This document shows, piece by piece, positions 28,357 through 37,501 of a DNA stretch of 64,000 bases. Under the pieces are notes generated by a model. That model worked only from the letters and a program-made list of their open reading frames with translations. It was not told the DNA's origin and searched no databases. The position numbers and the translations under genes were made by a program. Positions within the stretch are counted from its first letter, which is position 1. Every line of letters starts with the position of its first letter. Source of the DNA: Vogesella indigofera (GTDB taxonomy: Bacteria > Pseudomonadota > Gammaproteobacteria > Burkholderiales > Chromobacteriaceae); the NCBI RefSeq assembly GCF_003633895.1, contig NZ_RBID01000013.1, forward strand, positions 186,001 through 250,000, given 5' to 3'.

Positions 28357-31233
28357 TCATGCCAGCGACGGCAGCAAACCGTCGCCGGCGTGAGCCAGCT
28401 CCTGCTGCATGCCGGCCAGCCGCGACCAGTCCAGCTCCGCCGCCGGTGCCGGCCGGGCAAAGTAGTAGCCCTGCAGCCGCGGGCAGCCGAGCTGGCGCAA
28501 GGTCTGCACCTGCAGCATGGTTTCCACCCCTTCCGCCACCACGTCCAGCCCCAGCGCCGCCGCCAGCGCCAGGATGGCGCGCACGATGGCGGAGGATTCC
28601 TCGTGGCAGTGGATGTCGCGCACGAAGGCCTGGTCGATCTTGAGCACGTCGAAGTGGTAGCGGTGCAGGTAGGACAGCGCCGAGTAGCCGGTGCCGAAGT
28701 CGTCCAGCGCGAGGCAGATGCCGCGCTCCTTCAGCTGCCGCATCACCTCGATCGCAACGTCCGGCACGTCGATCAGCGCGCTTTCGGTGATTTCCAGGTG
28801 CAGCGTGCCCACCGGCAGCGCGTGCCGCTGCATCAGCTCCTGCAGCCAGCCGACCAGCCCCGGATCGTGGAAGTGCGCCGAGGACAGGTTGATGTGCAGG
28901 CACACCGCGTGGTCGATACGGCCGCTGCCATACCACTGCGCCAGCTGCGCGCAGGCGTGCTCGATCATGTAGCGGTCCAGCTTCAGGATCAGGCCGCTTT
29001 CCTCCGCCATCGGCAGGAACACCCCCGGCGCGATCAGGCCGCGCTGCGGGTGGTGCCAGCGCACCAGCGTCTCGAAGCCGGCCAGTTTGCCGCTGTGGCT
29101 GTCCACGATCGCCTGGTAGTAGGGCACCAGTTCGTGGCGGTTTTCCAGCGCGTGGCGCAGCTCGGCCTCCAGTGCCAGCTGGTCGGCCTGGTTGCGGCGA
29201 AGCTCGTGATTGAACAGGGTGTAGCCGTGGCGGCCGCGCTGCTTGGTGCGGTACATCGCGTGGTCGGCGTCGCGCAGCAGGTCTTCCGCGCGCGAGTAGT
29301 GTTCCTTGTCGGCCAGCACCAGGCCGACACTGACGGTGGTGAACAGCTCGCGCCCGGACAGCATGATCGGACGCTCGAACTCGCCGACCAGGCTCTGCGC
29401 CAGCCGCTCGCACTCTTCCAGCGAGTCGACGCCGGACAGCAGCACCGCGAACTCGTCGCCGCCGAGACGGGCCAGGAAATCGGCATAGCCGAGGCAGCTG
29501 CGGATGCGTTGCCCGGCCTCGGTGAGCAGGTGGTCGCCCGCAAGATGACCGAGGGTGTCGTTGACCAGCTTGAAGCGGTCAAGGTCGATGAACACCACCG
29601 CGAAACGCTGCGTCGGATCGAGCTGGAACTGGTCCCAGTTGCGCTTCAGCACGCGCGAGAAATAGCTGCGGTTGGGCAGCTTGGTCAGCGGATCGTGCAG
29701 GCTGTCGTGCTGCAGCTGGGCGTTGACGGCATCCAGCTCGTTGGTGCGCTCCAGTACGCGCTGTTCCAGGTCGGCATAGGCGCGCTGCAGGTCGTCCAGC
29801 GCCTGCACCCGCGCCAGCGCGCTGCCGATGTGGTTGGCGACGAACTCCAGCAGTTCCTGGTCGCGGTAGGAGTAGCGCACGCTCGGCTCGTAGCTCTGCA
29901 CCGCCAGCACACCGCGCAGTTCGTTGCCGCTGTACAGCGGCACCCCCAGCCAGCTGACCGGCACCGCGATGTCGTGATCGTCGCTGGCCAGCAGCACATG
30001 GCCGCTGGCTTCGGCCAGCAGCAGCGGGCGGCCGCTGTGCAGCACCTGTTCCAGCAGGCCGCGCCCGGGGCGCTGTGGCAGCGGATCGGTCAGGTACAGG
30101 TCGGAACAATAGGGAAAGCTCAGCTCGTTGCGCTCGCTGTCGTGCAGGCACACCATGCAGTTGCTGGCGTCGATGAACTCGGACAGCAACCTGTGCAGGC
30201 CGACGAAGAAGGCCTCCATCGACAGGCTGGTATTGGAGATGTCGCCGATGCGGAACAGCACGCTCTGCAGCTGCTCGGTGCGCTTGCGCTCGGCCACCTC
30301 GGCGTGCAGGCGGATGTTGATGCCTTCCAGCTCGGCGGTGCGCAGCCATACCTTGCGCTCCAGCTCGGCGCGGTGCGCCAGCCGGTCCAGCGCGCTGGCG
30401 ATATGGTGGGCGATGAACAGGAAGGCGCTCTGCGCCGCGTCATCGAAGCGCTGGTGCACGTCGTAGCTCTGCACCACCACCGCGCCGACCACCTTGCTGG
30501 CGGCATCAAGCAGCGGCACCCCCATCCACCACGACGGCATCAGCCCGGACATCACCACGCCGTGTTGCCGGCACAGCTTGTCGATCTCGGCGCCCGACAA
30601 CAACATGAAGGAGTGCTGGCGGCACAGCCAGGCGGTCAGCGACGGCGTCTGTCCGCCGCAGGGAAACACCTCGTCCGGCCGCGGCGGCCGCGGCTCCATC
30701 ACGTCGGCGAAATAGGGAAAGCGCAGCACGCTGCCGCCCTCGTCCAGCAACGCGATATAGAAGTTGTCGGCCGGCATCAGCCGGCTCACCGCGCGGTGCA
30801 GCCGGCGCAGGAAGTGCTCGACATTCTGCGACTCGTTGGCGAGGCGGTTGATGTCGAGCAGGGTATGGTGGGTGACGCGCGCCGCGCTCAGGTCATTGCT
30901 GAGGCTGGCGCTGGTCAGGTGTCCGGTCAGCAGCAGCGCCAGCTGCGCGGTGCGCTCGCTGGCGGCGCAGCCATGCCAGAACAGGAAGCCGAGCGGCTGC
31001 GCGTGGCTGCCCAGTACCTGGCAGCAGACGGCAGCATCCAGCGGCGGGTGCGGGACACCCGCCTGCGGCGTCGGCAGGGCGGACACATCCCCCCGCTGCG
31101 CTAGGCAGCGCCACCCCTCACCCAGCTTTCCCCAAACGCTCGCCCCGAGCGGCAGCTGCCAGCAGAACAGGAAATCCAGGGCAGCTTCGGCGGCTTCTTC
31201 GGGCGAAAACAGAATATCAGCCGTGCTATTCAT
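28357..31233 (-). CDS. GAF-GAF-GGDEF-EAL cyclic-di-GMP protein
   Basis: Cytoplasmic 958-residue protein with no transmembrane segment. Two GAF-like sensor domains (about 150-290 and 350-480) are joined by coiled coils. The GGDEF domain (about 520-680) has an intact LGGDEFAVLL near 590. The EAL domain (about 700-940) has the variant FETLVRW near 719 in place of EAL but keeps the metal-binding Glu, LEITES, DDFGTGYSAL and VAEGVET. It could be bifunctional. It sits between bioF and bioH in the same direction (93 and 67 bases away), an unusual insertion into a biotin gene set. Confidence 0.92.
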   Translation of the reverse strand: MNSTADILFSPEEAAEAALDFLFCWQLPLGASVWGKLGEGWRCLAQRGDVSALPTPQAGVPHPPLDAAVCCQVLGSHAQPLGFLFWHGCAASERTAQLALLLTGHLTSASLSNDLSAARVTHHTLLDINRLANESQNVEHFLRRLHRAVSRLMPADNFYIALLDEGGSVLRFPYFADVMEPRPPRPDEVFPCGGQTPSLTAWLCRQHSFMLLSGAEIDKLCRQHGVVMSGLMPSWWMGVPLLDAASKVVGAVVVQSYDVHQRFDDAAQSAFLFIAHHIASALDRLAHRAELERKVWLRTAELEGINIRLHAEVAERKRTEQLQSVLFRIGDISNTSLSMEAFFVGLHRLLSEFIDASNCMVCLHDSERNELSFPYCSDLYLTDPLPQRPGRGLLEQVLHSGRPLLLAEASGHVLLASDDHDIAVPVSWLGVPLYSGNELRGVLAVQSYEPSVRYSYRDQELLEFVANHIGSALARVQALDDLQRAYADLEQRVLERTNELDAVNAQLQHDSLHDPLTKLPNRSYFSRVLKRNWDQFQLDPTQRFAVVFIDLDRFKLVNDTLGHLAGDHLLTEAGQRIRSCLGYADFLARLGGDEFAVLLSGVDSLEECERLAQSLVGEFERPIMLSGRELFTTVSVGLVLADKEHYSRAEDLLRDADHAMYRTKQRGRHGYTLFNHELRRNQADQLALEAELRHALENRHELVPYYQAIVDSHSGKLAGFETLVRWHHPQRGLIAPGVFLPMAEESGLILKLDRYMIEHACAQLAQWYGSGRIDHAVCLHINLSSAHFHDPGLVGWLQELMQRHALPVGTLHLEITESALIDVPDVAIEVMRQLKERGICLALDDFGTGYSALSYLHRYHFDVLKIDQAFVRDIHCHEESSAIVRAILALAAALGLDVVAEGVETMLQVQTLRQLGCPRLQGYYFARPAPAAELDWSRLAGMQQELAHAGDGLLPSLA

Positions 31234-31326
31234 ACGATTTTGGTTGAGCCCACTACGCGGCCACGCATCGCAACCGCGATTTTATTGTTATAGGGCACAC
31301 CGGACAGGGCAACGGCAGTGGCCGGG

Positions 31327-32478
31327 TCAGCGCAACAGCCTGACCAGCGCCTGTGCCAGTTGTGAAACGTCCTGCCCGGAATGCGCCGCCGACAGCGACA
31401 CGCGCAAGCGCGCGGTTCCTGCCGGCACCGTGGGAGGCCTGATGGCGGGAACCCAGATCCCCGAATCCTGTAAATCCCCTGCCATCTGCACGGCAGCCTC
31501 GTTGCCGCCAATAATAATCGCTTGAATTGGCATACGGGAAGAGCATAACCGGAAAGAAGTTTCCATCAGCGCAGCACGCAATGCCGAAATATGCTCTTGT
31601 AATAGCAGGCGACGCCACGATTCCTGCTCGATCAGCTGCAAACTGGCCAGCACCGCTGCCGCCTGCGCCGGCGGGTGCGCGGTGGTGAAGATATAGGTGC
31701 GCGCACGGTTGACCAGCCAGTCGATCAGCTGGCGGCTGCCGGCGACAAAGGCGCCGGCCACCCCGGCAGCCTTGCCCAGCGTGGCCATGTACACCACGCG
31801 CGGGTGCTGCAACGCGTGCTCGACCAGCGCGCCGCGACCGTTGCCGAGGATGCCGAAGCCGTGCGCGTCGTCGAGATACAACCATGCGTCATAGCGTTCC
31901 GCCAGCTGCAGCAGCTCTGCCAGCGGCGCTTCGTCGCCTTCCATGCTGTACACCGCATCCACCACGATCAGCCGCGACGCCGCTGGCGTGTTTTGCAACA
32001 ACTGCGCCAGGTGCGCCAGATCGTTGTGGCGAAAGCGCTTGAATTCGGCGCGCGACAGCTGGCAGGCGTCGTTGAGCGAGGCGTGGTTGAGCTTGTCGGC
32101 GAAGATGGCATCGCCGCGGCCGACCAGGCTGCTGACCACGCCAAGGTTGGCCGCATAGCCGGAGCCGAACAGCAGCGCCGCCTCGCAGCCGACGAATTCG
32201 GCCAGTGCCTCCTCCGCCTGCTGCTGGATGGCGAAGTGCCCCGCCACCAGCGCCGAGGCGCCGCTGCCGACGCCCCACGCCTCGATCGCCTCGCGCATCG
32301 CCGCCTTCAGCGCCGGATGATTGGCGAGGCCCAGATAGTCGTTGCTGGCGAAGGCCAGATAGTCGCGGCCGCCGATGCTGACGCGCGGCCCCTGCGGGCT
32401 GTCCAGTACCGCGCGCTGGCGCAGGCGGTGTTCGGCCTGCAGTTGCGACAGCGCGCCGGCGAGTTGATCGGGACGCAT
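31327..32478 (-). CDS. bioF: 8-amino-7-oxononanoate synthase BioF
   Basis: PLP enzyme that condenses pimeloyl-ACP with L-alanine. The 383 residues include FASNDYLGLANHP near 43-55, ALLFGSGYAAN near 101-111, the cofactor-stacking HASL near 132-135, DDAHGFGILG near 203-212 and the PLP lysine K236 (MATLGKAAG). I take the ATG at 32478 (MRPDQLAGAL); its first base is also the last base of a 13-mer repeat. Another copy lies inside at 32143-32155. A terminator-like hairpin separates it from bioB. Confidence 0.95.
   Translation of the reverse strand: MRPDQLAGALSQLQAEHRLRQRAVLDSPQGPRVSIGGRDYLAFASNDYLGLANHPALKAAMREAIEAWGVGSGASALVAGHFAIQQQAEEALAEFVGCEAALLFGSGYAANLGVVSSLVGRGDAIFADKLNHASLNDACQLSRAEFKRFRHNDLAHLAQLLQNTPAASRLIVVDAVYSMEGDEAPLAELLQLAERYDAWLYLDDAHGFGILGNGRGALVEHALQHPRVVYMATLGKAAGVAGAFVAGSRQLIDWLVNRARTYIFTTAHPPAQAAAVLASLQLIEQESWRRLLLQEHISALRAALMETSFRLCSSRMPIQAIIIGGNEAAVQMAGDLQDSGIWVPAIRPPTVPAGTARLRVSLSAAHSGQDVSQLAQALVRLLR
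32143..32155 (+). repeat. 13-mer AAGGTTGGCCGCA inside bioF
   Basis: Exact copy antisense to bioF; the coding strand reads YAANLG. Confidence 0.85.
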
Positions 32479-32490
32479 GCGGCCAACCTT
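32478..32490 (-). repeat. 13-mer repeat overlapping the bioF start codon
   Basis: Exact copy on the coding strand whose final A is the A of the bioF ATG. It replaces a normal ribosome site in the -1 to -12 region. Confidence 0.85.
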
Positions 32491-32507
32491 TCCTTGTTCG
32501 ATTGGTG

Positions 32508-32541
32508 AAAAAAAAGCACCCGCCGGCGGCAAGGTGCTTTT
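32508..32541 (-). terminator. Terminator-like hairpin between bioB and bioF
   Basis: Read on the minus strand, AAAAGCACC pairs with GGTGCTTTT around a GC-rich loop and is followed by eight consecutive T. It lies about 20 bases past the bioB stop and 30 before bioF, so bioF needs readthrough or its own promoter. Confidence 0.78.
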
Positions 32542-32561
32542 CGATGATGCCATGAGGCAGT

Positions 32562-33545
32562 TTACAGCGGCTGCAGGCCCAGCTTGTCCATCAGCGCGCG
32601 GTCGGCGTCGACGTCCGGGTTGCCGGTGGTCAGCAGCTTGTCGCCGTAGAAGATGGAGTTGGCGCCGGCGAGGAAGCACAGCGCCTGCATCGCTTCCGGC
32701 ATCTCGCGGCGGCCGGCGGACAGGCGGATATAGCTCTTCGGCAGCGTCAGCCGCGCCACGGCGATGGTACGCACGAACTCGGTCCAGTCCAGCGACTCGG
32801 CACCGTCCAGCGGTGTGCCGGTCACCTGCACCAGGTTGTTGACCGGCACCGATTCCGGCTGCGGGTCGAGGTTGGCCAGCTGCAGGATCAGCCCGGCGCG
32901 CTGCTCGCGGGTCTCGTTGAGGCCGACGATACCGCCACAGCATACCGACAGCCCGGCGCCACGCACCTTGCCCAGCGTGGCCAGGCGGTCTTCGTAGTCA
33001 CGGGTCTGGATGATGTCGGCGTACTTGTCCGGCGCGGTGTCCAGATTGTGGTTGTAGTAGTCGAGGCCGGCGTCCTTCAGCTTCTCGGCCTGGCCGTCCT
33101 TCAGCAGGCCGAAGGTGGCACAGGTCTGCAGGCCCAGCGCCTTCACCCGCTGCACCATGTCCAGCGTCTTTTCCAGGTCGGCATCCTTCGGACCGCGCCA
33201 GGCGGCGCCCATGCAGAAGCGGCCGGCACCGTTGGCCTTGGCGTGACGGGCGGCGTCCACCACCTCGTCCACCGTCATCATCGGCTGGTTTTCCACCGCC
33301 GTTTCATGGTGTACCGACTGCGGGCAGTAGCCGCAGTCCTCCGGACAGCCGCCGGTCTTGATCGACACCAGCGTCGACAGCTGCACGCGGCTGGGGTCGA
33401 AGTGCTGGCGATGGACTTCCGCGGCACGGAACACCAGCTCCATGAACGGCAGGTCGTACAGCGCCTCGATTTCCTGCTGGCTCCACAGCGCGGATTCGGG
33501 GTGCAGGGTGGCGGGACGCTGGAATTGGATGGTGGCCTGGGTCAT
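32562..33545 (-). CDS. bioB: Biotin synthase BioB
   Basis: Radical-SAM enzyme that inserts sulfur into dethiobiotin. The 327 residues have the 4Fe-4S motif C67-x3-C71-x2-C74 ([12 protein letters not shown]), the SAM-region [23 protein letters not shown] and the conserved Arg-containing [12 protein letters not shown] near the second cluster. It starts 61 bases from the divergent comF. BioA and BioD are not in the window. Confidence 0.97.
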   Translation of the reverse strand: MTQATIQFQRPATLHPESALWSQQEIEALYDLPFMELVFRAAEVHRQHFDPSRVQLSTLVSIKTGGCPEDCGYCPQSVHHETAVENQPMMTVDEVVDAARHAKANGAGRFCMGAAWRGPKDADLEKTLDMVQRVKALGLQTCATFGLLKDGQAEKLKDAGLDYYNHNLDTAPDKYADIIQTRDYEDRLATLGKVRGAGLSVCCGGIVGLNETREQRAGLILQLANLDPQPESVPVNNLVQVTGTPLDGAESLDWTEFVRTIAVARLTLPKSYIRLSAGRREMPEAMQALCFLAGANSIFYGDKLLTTGNPDVDADRALMDKLGLQPL

Positions 33546-33605
33546 GGTGGGCTATCGTCACTGTCTGAGAGTCAAAACTGGGCGAATCTTGCGCGAGGGC
33601 CGACC

Positions 33606-34325
33606 ATGCTGTCAAACGTGATTGCGGCATTGCTTAACAACTGCCTTGTTTTTGAGCAGCACTGCCAGCTGTGCGGCCAACGTCCGTGTGCCAGCGGCGT
33701 CTGCGCTGCCTGTGTCGCGGCGCTGGCACCACCCGCCGCGACGCGCTGCCCGGTATGCGCCGCGGCGGCGGCCAGTAGCCTGGTGCCCTGCGGCCATTGC
33801 CTGCGCGCCGCGCCGGCATTTGCGCACCTGCACGCCGCCTACGGCTACGACTACCCGCTGGACGGCCTGATCGGCGCCTGCAAATACGGCCGCCAGCCGG
33901 CGCTGCAGGGCGCGCTCGCCAGCCTGTTGCGGCAGCAGCTGCAAAGCACCCCGCAGCGGCCGGAAATCGACCTGGTGGTCGCGGTGCCGCTGGCGCCGGC
34001 ACGGCTGGCGGAACGCGGTTTTAACCTGCCGGATGCCCTGGCGCAGGCAGTCGCTGCTACAATCGGCGGCCGCATCGCCTACGACTTGTGTGTGCGCAAA
34101 CGCAACACTGCGCCGCAGGCCGCGCTCGACCGCCGCCAGCGGCTACGCAATGTGCGCGATGCTTTTTGCGTAAAGCGCCGCTGTGACGGGCTTTCCATCG
34201 CCATCGTCGATGACGTCGCCACCACCGGCGCCACCCTCGATGCGCTGGCCAAAGCGCTGCAAAAAGCGGGCGCAAAACGGGTCGAAGCCTGGGTGCTTGC
34301 CAGGGCCTCCGACCACAAAATTTGA
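33606..34325 (+). CDS. comF: ComF-family phosphoribosyltransferase-like protein
   Basis: Competence-related protein of 239 residues with an N-terminal zinc-finger region rich in CxxC pairs ([21 protein letters not shown]) and a C-terminal phosphoribosyltransferase domain. The latter has [17 protein letters not shown] and the PRPP loop [13 protein letters not shown]. ComF/GntX proteins act in natural transformation or DNA repair. The ATG at 33606 starts [10 protein letters not shown]. It is divergent from bioB and followed by trmL. Confidence 0.9.
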   Translation: MLSNVIAALLNNCLVFEQHCQLCGQRPCASGVCAACVAALAPPAATRCPVCAAAAASSLVPCGHCLRAAPAFAHLHAAYGYDYPLDGLIGACKYGRQPALQGALASLLRQQLQSTPQRPEIDLVVAVPLAPARLAERGFNLPDALAQAVAATIGGRIAYDLCVRKRNTAPQAALDRRQRLRNVRDAFCVKRRCDGLSIAIVDDVATTGATLDALAKALQKAGAKRVEAWVLARASDHKI

Positions 34326-34363
34326 CCAACCTGTTGATTTACCGGATTATTCACCCCGCAACG

Positions 34364-34828
34364 ATGTTTACTGTTGTTCTCTACCAGCCGGAAATACCGC
34401 CCAATACGGGCAATATTATTCGACTCTGTGCCAACACCGGCTGTGAACTGCACTTGGTCAAACCGCTGGGTTTTCCGCTCGAAGACGCCAAACTGAAACG
34501 CGCCGGACTCGACTATCACGAGTACGCCCGCATGGTGGTTCACGAGAACTGGGAAGCCTGTCTGGCCCACCTTGGCCCGCGCCGCATCTTCGCGGCCACC
34601 ACCAAGGGCGCCACGCGGCACGACCGCATCGCCTTCCAACCCGGCGATGTTTTGCTGTTCGGACCTGAATCACGCGGCTTGCCCCAGGAAGTACTGGACA
34701 GTCTCCCGACTGACCAGCGGGTGCGGTTGCCGATGCGGGCCGAATCACGCAGTCTCAATCTCTCTAACGCTGTCGCTGTCCTCGTGTTCGAGGCCTGGCG
34801 TCAACACGGTTTTGCCGGAGGGATCTGA
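34364..34828 (+). CDS. trmL: tRNA (cytidine(34)-2'-O)-methyltransferase TrmL
   Basis: SPOUT methyltransferase that 2'-O-methylates the wobble base of tRNA-Leu. The 154 residues include the N-terminal [20 protein letters not shown] and the knot motifs [11 protein letters not shown] and [10 protein letters not shown], and match E. coli TrmL in length (157). The ATG at 34364 (MFTVVLY) is the conserved start; an in-frame start at 34322 overlapping comF would add 14 residues with no family support. Confidence 0.95.
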   Translation: MFTVVLYQPEIPPNTGNIIRLCANTGCELHLVKPLGFPLEDAKLKRAGLDYHEYARMVVHENWEACLAHLGPRRIFAATTKGATRHDRIAFQPGDVLLFGPESRGLPQEVLDSLPTDQRVRLPMRAESRSLNLSNAVAVLVFEAWRQHGFAGGI

Positions 34829-34868
34829 GCCAGTTCACTGAGTTGGCGCAACAGCATAGGAGAGGTTC

Positions 34869-35720
34869 ATGCGACCTTTTTACCGATGGCTGTGGCTTGC
34901 GTTCATCAGTGCTGTACTGGTGGCCTGTACCACCGTCAGACCGGCAACTGCCACCCAGACAGCCAAGGTCACGACCAAAAAATCGCCTGCCAACACAGGC
35001 GCCTACTTTCAGAATGACGGCCCGGGCAGCAACATCCCGGTTAACCTGGACCTGGTTCCGGACGCCGTTCCCCAGGCAGAACCGCTGATCGCTGCGGCCA
35101 ACCTGCCCTACACTGCCCTGGGCATGAGCTTCCGCCCGGACAAGAGCGCCAAGCCTTACCGCAAGACCGGCCGCGCCTCCTGGTACGGCAAACAGTTCCA
35201 CGGTCGCAAGACCAGCTCTGGCGAACGCTACGACATGTTCGCGATGACCGCGGCGCATCCGACGCTGCCGATCCCGAGCTATGCCCGCGTCACCAATGTC
35301 AGCAATGGCGAATCGGTGATCGTGCGCATAAATGACCGCGGCCCGTTCCACAAGAGCCGGCTGATGGACCTCAGCTACGCCGCCGCCCACCGCCTGGGCT
35401 ACGTGAACCGCGGCTCGGCCGAGGTGCTGATCGAGCGCGTGTTCCCGGTCAAGGGTAGCGAGCGCATCGCCACCAAGCCGCCTGCGATGCAGGCTGCCGC
35501 CAGCGATCCGCTGTACCTGCAGCTGGGCAACTTCTCGCGGCTGGCCCGTGCCGAGGCCGAGCTGAAAAAGCTGCTGGCCGACGACAGCCTGCACGACGAC
35601 AAGCTGGCCATCGTCAATCACGAGGGCATCTACAGCATCCGCATGGGCCCGTTCCAGGGCGACCACGAAGCGCTGGCCGTCGCCAATGCGCTCAGCGTGG
35701 CACCGGTGATCACCCGCTAA
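34869..35720 (+). CDS. rlpA: Septal-ring lytic transglycosylase RlpA family lipoprotein
   Basis: Outer-membrane lipoprotein of 283 residues. The lipobox VLVAC gives the lipidated C20. A double-psi beta-barrel domain (about 98-195) has GRASWYGKQFHGRKTSSGE, YARVTNVSNG and the catalytic-region INDRGPFHKSRLMDLSYAAA. A SPOR domain (about 210-283, LYLQLGNFSRLARAEA) binds denuded septal peptidoglycan. An AGGAGAGG ribosome site precedes the ATG. Confidence 0.93.
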   Translation: MRPFYRWLWLAFISAVLVACTTVRPATATQTAKVTTKKSPANTGAYFQNDGPGSNIPVNLDLVPDAVPQAEPLIAAANLPYTALGMSFRPDKSAKPYRKTGRASWYGKQFHGRKTSSGERYDMFAMTAAHPTLPIPSYARVTNVSNGESVIVRINDRGPFHKSRLMDLSYAAAHRLGYVNRGSAEVLIERVFPVKGSERIATKPPAMQAAASDPLYLQLGNFSRLARAEAELKKLLADDSLHDDKLAIVNHEGIYSIRMGPFQGDHEALAVANALSVAPVITR

Positions 35721-35741
35721 GCCCGCTGTACCTGCCCCAGC

Positions 35742-35778
35742 ACCGCCTGCCTACCTCCGCGTAGCCAGGCGGTTTTTT
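35742..35778 (+). terminator. Terminator after rlpA
   Basis: ACCGCCT and AGGCGGT with an inner CTAC/GTAG pairing form a two-part stem followed by TTTTTT. It ends at the stop of the convergent MocR gene. Confidence 0.88.
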
Positions 35779-37304
35779 CATGGTGCCGGTGCCAGGCCGA
35801 TGCCGGCCGCCTTGATCACCGCGGCCAGGGTGGCGAAGTGGCCGGCGATATCCTGCTCGTGCACGTGGGCATAGCCCAGCAGCAGGCCCTGCTGCGCCGG
35901 CGCCACGCCGCGGTAATAGGCACTCAGCGGCCGGGTGAGGATGCCCTGCTTCAACGCGGCCTCGGCAATGGCGTGATCGTCGCAGCCATCGGGCAGGCCC
36001 AGCACCAGATGCAGGCCGGCGGCGCCGTCATGGATCGGCAGCCGCGCGCCAAAATGCGCGGCGATCGCCGCCAGCAGCGTCTCGCGCCGTAGTGCATAGA
36101 GATGGCGCATGCGGCGGATGTGCGACACGAAGTGGCCCTCGGCGATGAAATCCGCCAGCACCGCCTGCGTCAGGTACTGCCCGCCGCGGAACATCTCCGA
36201 CAGCCCGGTCTGGAAGCTGGCGACCAGCGCCTCCGGCACCACCATGTAGGCCAGCCGCAGCCCCGGATAGATCACCTTGGAAAAGGTGGCCAGATAGATG
36301 ACGCGGCCGTGGCGGTCCAGGCCCTGCAGCGATGGCAGCGGCGAGCGGCCATAGCGGAATTCGCTGTCGTAGTCGTCCTCCACGATCCAGCAGTGATTGC
36401 GCCGCGCATAGGCCAGCAAGCGCCGCCGCCGTGCCAGGCTCATCACCGCGCCCAGCGGATACTGGTGTGACGGCGACACGTAGATCAGCTTCGGCGCCCC
36501 CAGCCGCGCGCCCTCCTCCACCTGCAGGCCGTCACCGTCGACCGCCACCGGCTGCGTGTCGAGCCCGCTGCTGCGCCACACGCTGTGCACGCCCCAGTAA
36601 CCCGGATTTTCCACCCACGCGCTATCGCCGACATCGCCCAGCAGCAGCGCGATCAGCTGCAGCGCCGCGTGCGAGCCGTTGGTGACGATGATCTGTTCCG
36701 GGGTGCAGATCACGCCGCGCGAGCTGCGCAGGTAGTCGGCCAGCGCGCTGCGCAGCGCCGGCAGGCCGGGGCCGACGGAGTAGGTCAGCAGGTCCGGCTG
36801 CGGCTTGCGCCACTGGCGGTTGTGCAGCCGCATCCAGGTGCGCGACGGAAAGGTGCGCACCTCCGGCACCCCCGGCATGAAGGCGCCCCACTGCTTCTCG
36901 CCGGCACCGGCCTGCGCCACCAGCTGCGTGCCGCGCCGCGAAATCTCGGCCAGGCTGTCGGCGCCGCCCCTGGCCGCCACCGGCTCGCGCCCGGGCAGGC
37001 GCTCCGGTCCGGTATCCAGCACGAAGGTGCCGCGGCCAACCCCGGCCGCCAGATAGCCCTCCACCACCAGCCGTTCGTAGACGTGGATCACGGTGTTGCG
37101 CGCGATGCCCAGCTCCTGCGCCAGTTGCCGCGACGACGGCAGCCGTAGCCCCGGCGGCAGCACCTCCTGCAGGATGCCGTCGCGCAGCAGGCGGTACAGC
37201 TGCAGGGTGTTGGATTCGGCGCTGTCGCGGCGGAAGTGCTGCAGCAGCAGGTCGGCCAGCATTTGCTGCAGCGCGATCTGGGAGGGGGAGGACGGGGACG
37301 CCAT
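35778..37304 (-). CDS. MocR/GabR-type GntR-family regulator with aminotransferase domain
   Basis: Regulator of 508 residues. An N-terminal winged helix (about 33-98, LPSSRQLAQELGIARNTVIHVYERL) is joined by a linker to a fold-type I aminotransferase-like domain. That domain has VENPGYWG near 231-238, SPSHQYPLG near 277-285, DDYDSEFRY near 310-318 and the PLP lysine K343 (ATFSKVIYPGLR). Such proteins sense PLP or an amino compound, and the divergent neighbour is a GABA-type permease, so a GabR-like role is the best guess. The shared intergenic region has direct repeats suited to this family. Confidence 0.9.
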   Translation of the reverse strand: MASPSSPSQIALQQMLADLLLQHFRRDSAESNTLQLYRLLRDGILQEVLPPGLRLPSSRQLAQELGIARNTVIHVYERLVVEGYLAAGVGRGTFVLDTGPERLPGREPVAARGGADSLAEISRRGTQLVAQAGAGEKQWGAFMPGVPEVRTFPSRTWMRLHNRQWRKPQPDLLTYSVGPGLPALRSALADYLRSSRGVICTPEQIIVTNGSHAALQLIALLLGDVGDSAWVENPGYWGVHSVWRSSGLDTQPVAVDGDGLQVEEGARLGAPKLIYVSPSHQYPLGAVMSLARRRRLLAYARRNHCWIVEDDYDSEFRYGRSPLPSLQGLDRHGRVIYLATFSKVIYPGLRLAYMVVPEALVASFQTGLSEMFRGGQYLTQAVLADFIAEGHFVSHIRRMRHLYALRRETLLAAIAAHFGARLPIHDGAAGLHLVLGLPDGCDDHAIAEAALKQGILTRPLSAYYRGVAPAQQGLLLGYAHVHEQDIAGHFATLAAVIKAAGIGLAPAP

Positions 37305-37320
37305 GGCAGGAAACCGCGCA

Positions 37321-37369
37321 GATTGGTTCTATTAAAAAAACAGGATTGGGTCTAATTTTATCACCAATC
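37321..37369. promoter_or_regulatory. Candidate MocR operator between regulator and permease
   Basis: GATTGGTTCTATT (37321-37333) and GATTGGGTCTAAT (37344-37356) are direct repeats 23 bases apart, followed by the inverted half ACCAATC (37363-37369). The stretch is A/T-rich and lies 17 bases from the regulator start. Spaced direct repeats are the known architecture for MocR proteins. Confidence 0.65.
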
Positions 37370-37501
37370 AGCGCTTACACTGCCGCCGGCTTTTGCTTGC
37401 AACAACAATCGCGGCTGCCCTGCACTCCCCAGCAACCCAATAACGGTATCGGCGCGTCCGCGCACGGTCACCAGGCAGCCGCCAACGGAGAATCTGATCC
37501 A

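Noticed and set aside
33546-33605. BirA or BioR operator between bioB and comF
   Set aside because: No TTGTAAACC-type palindrome or TTATAGATAA-like box is present in the 60-base gap.
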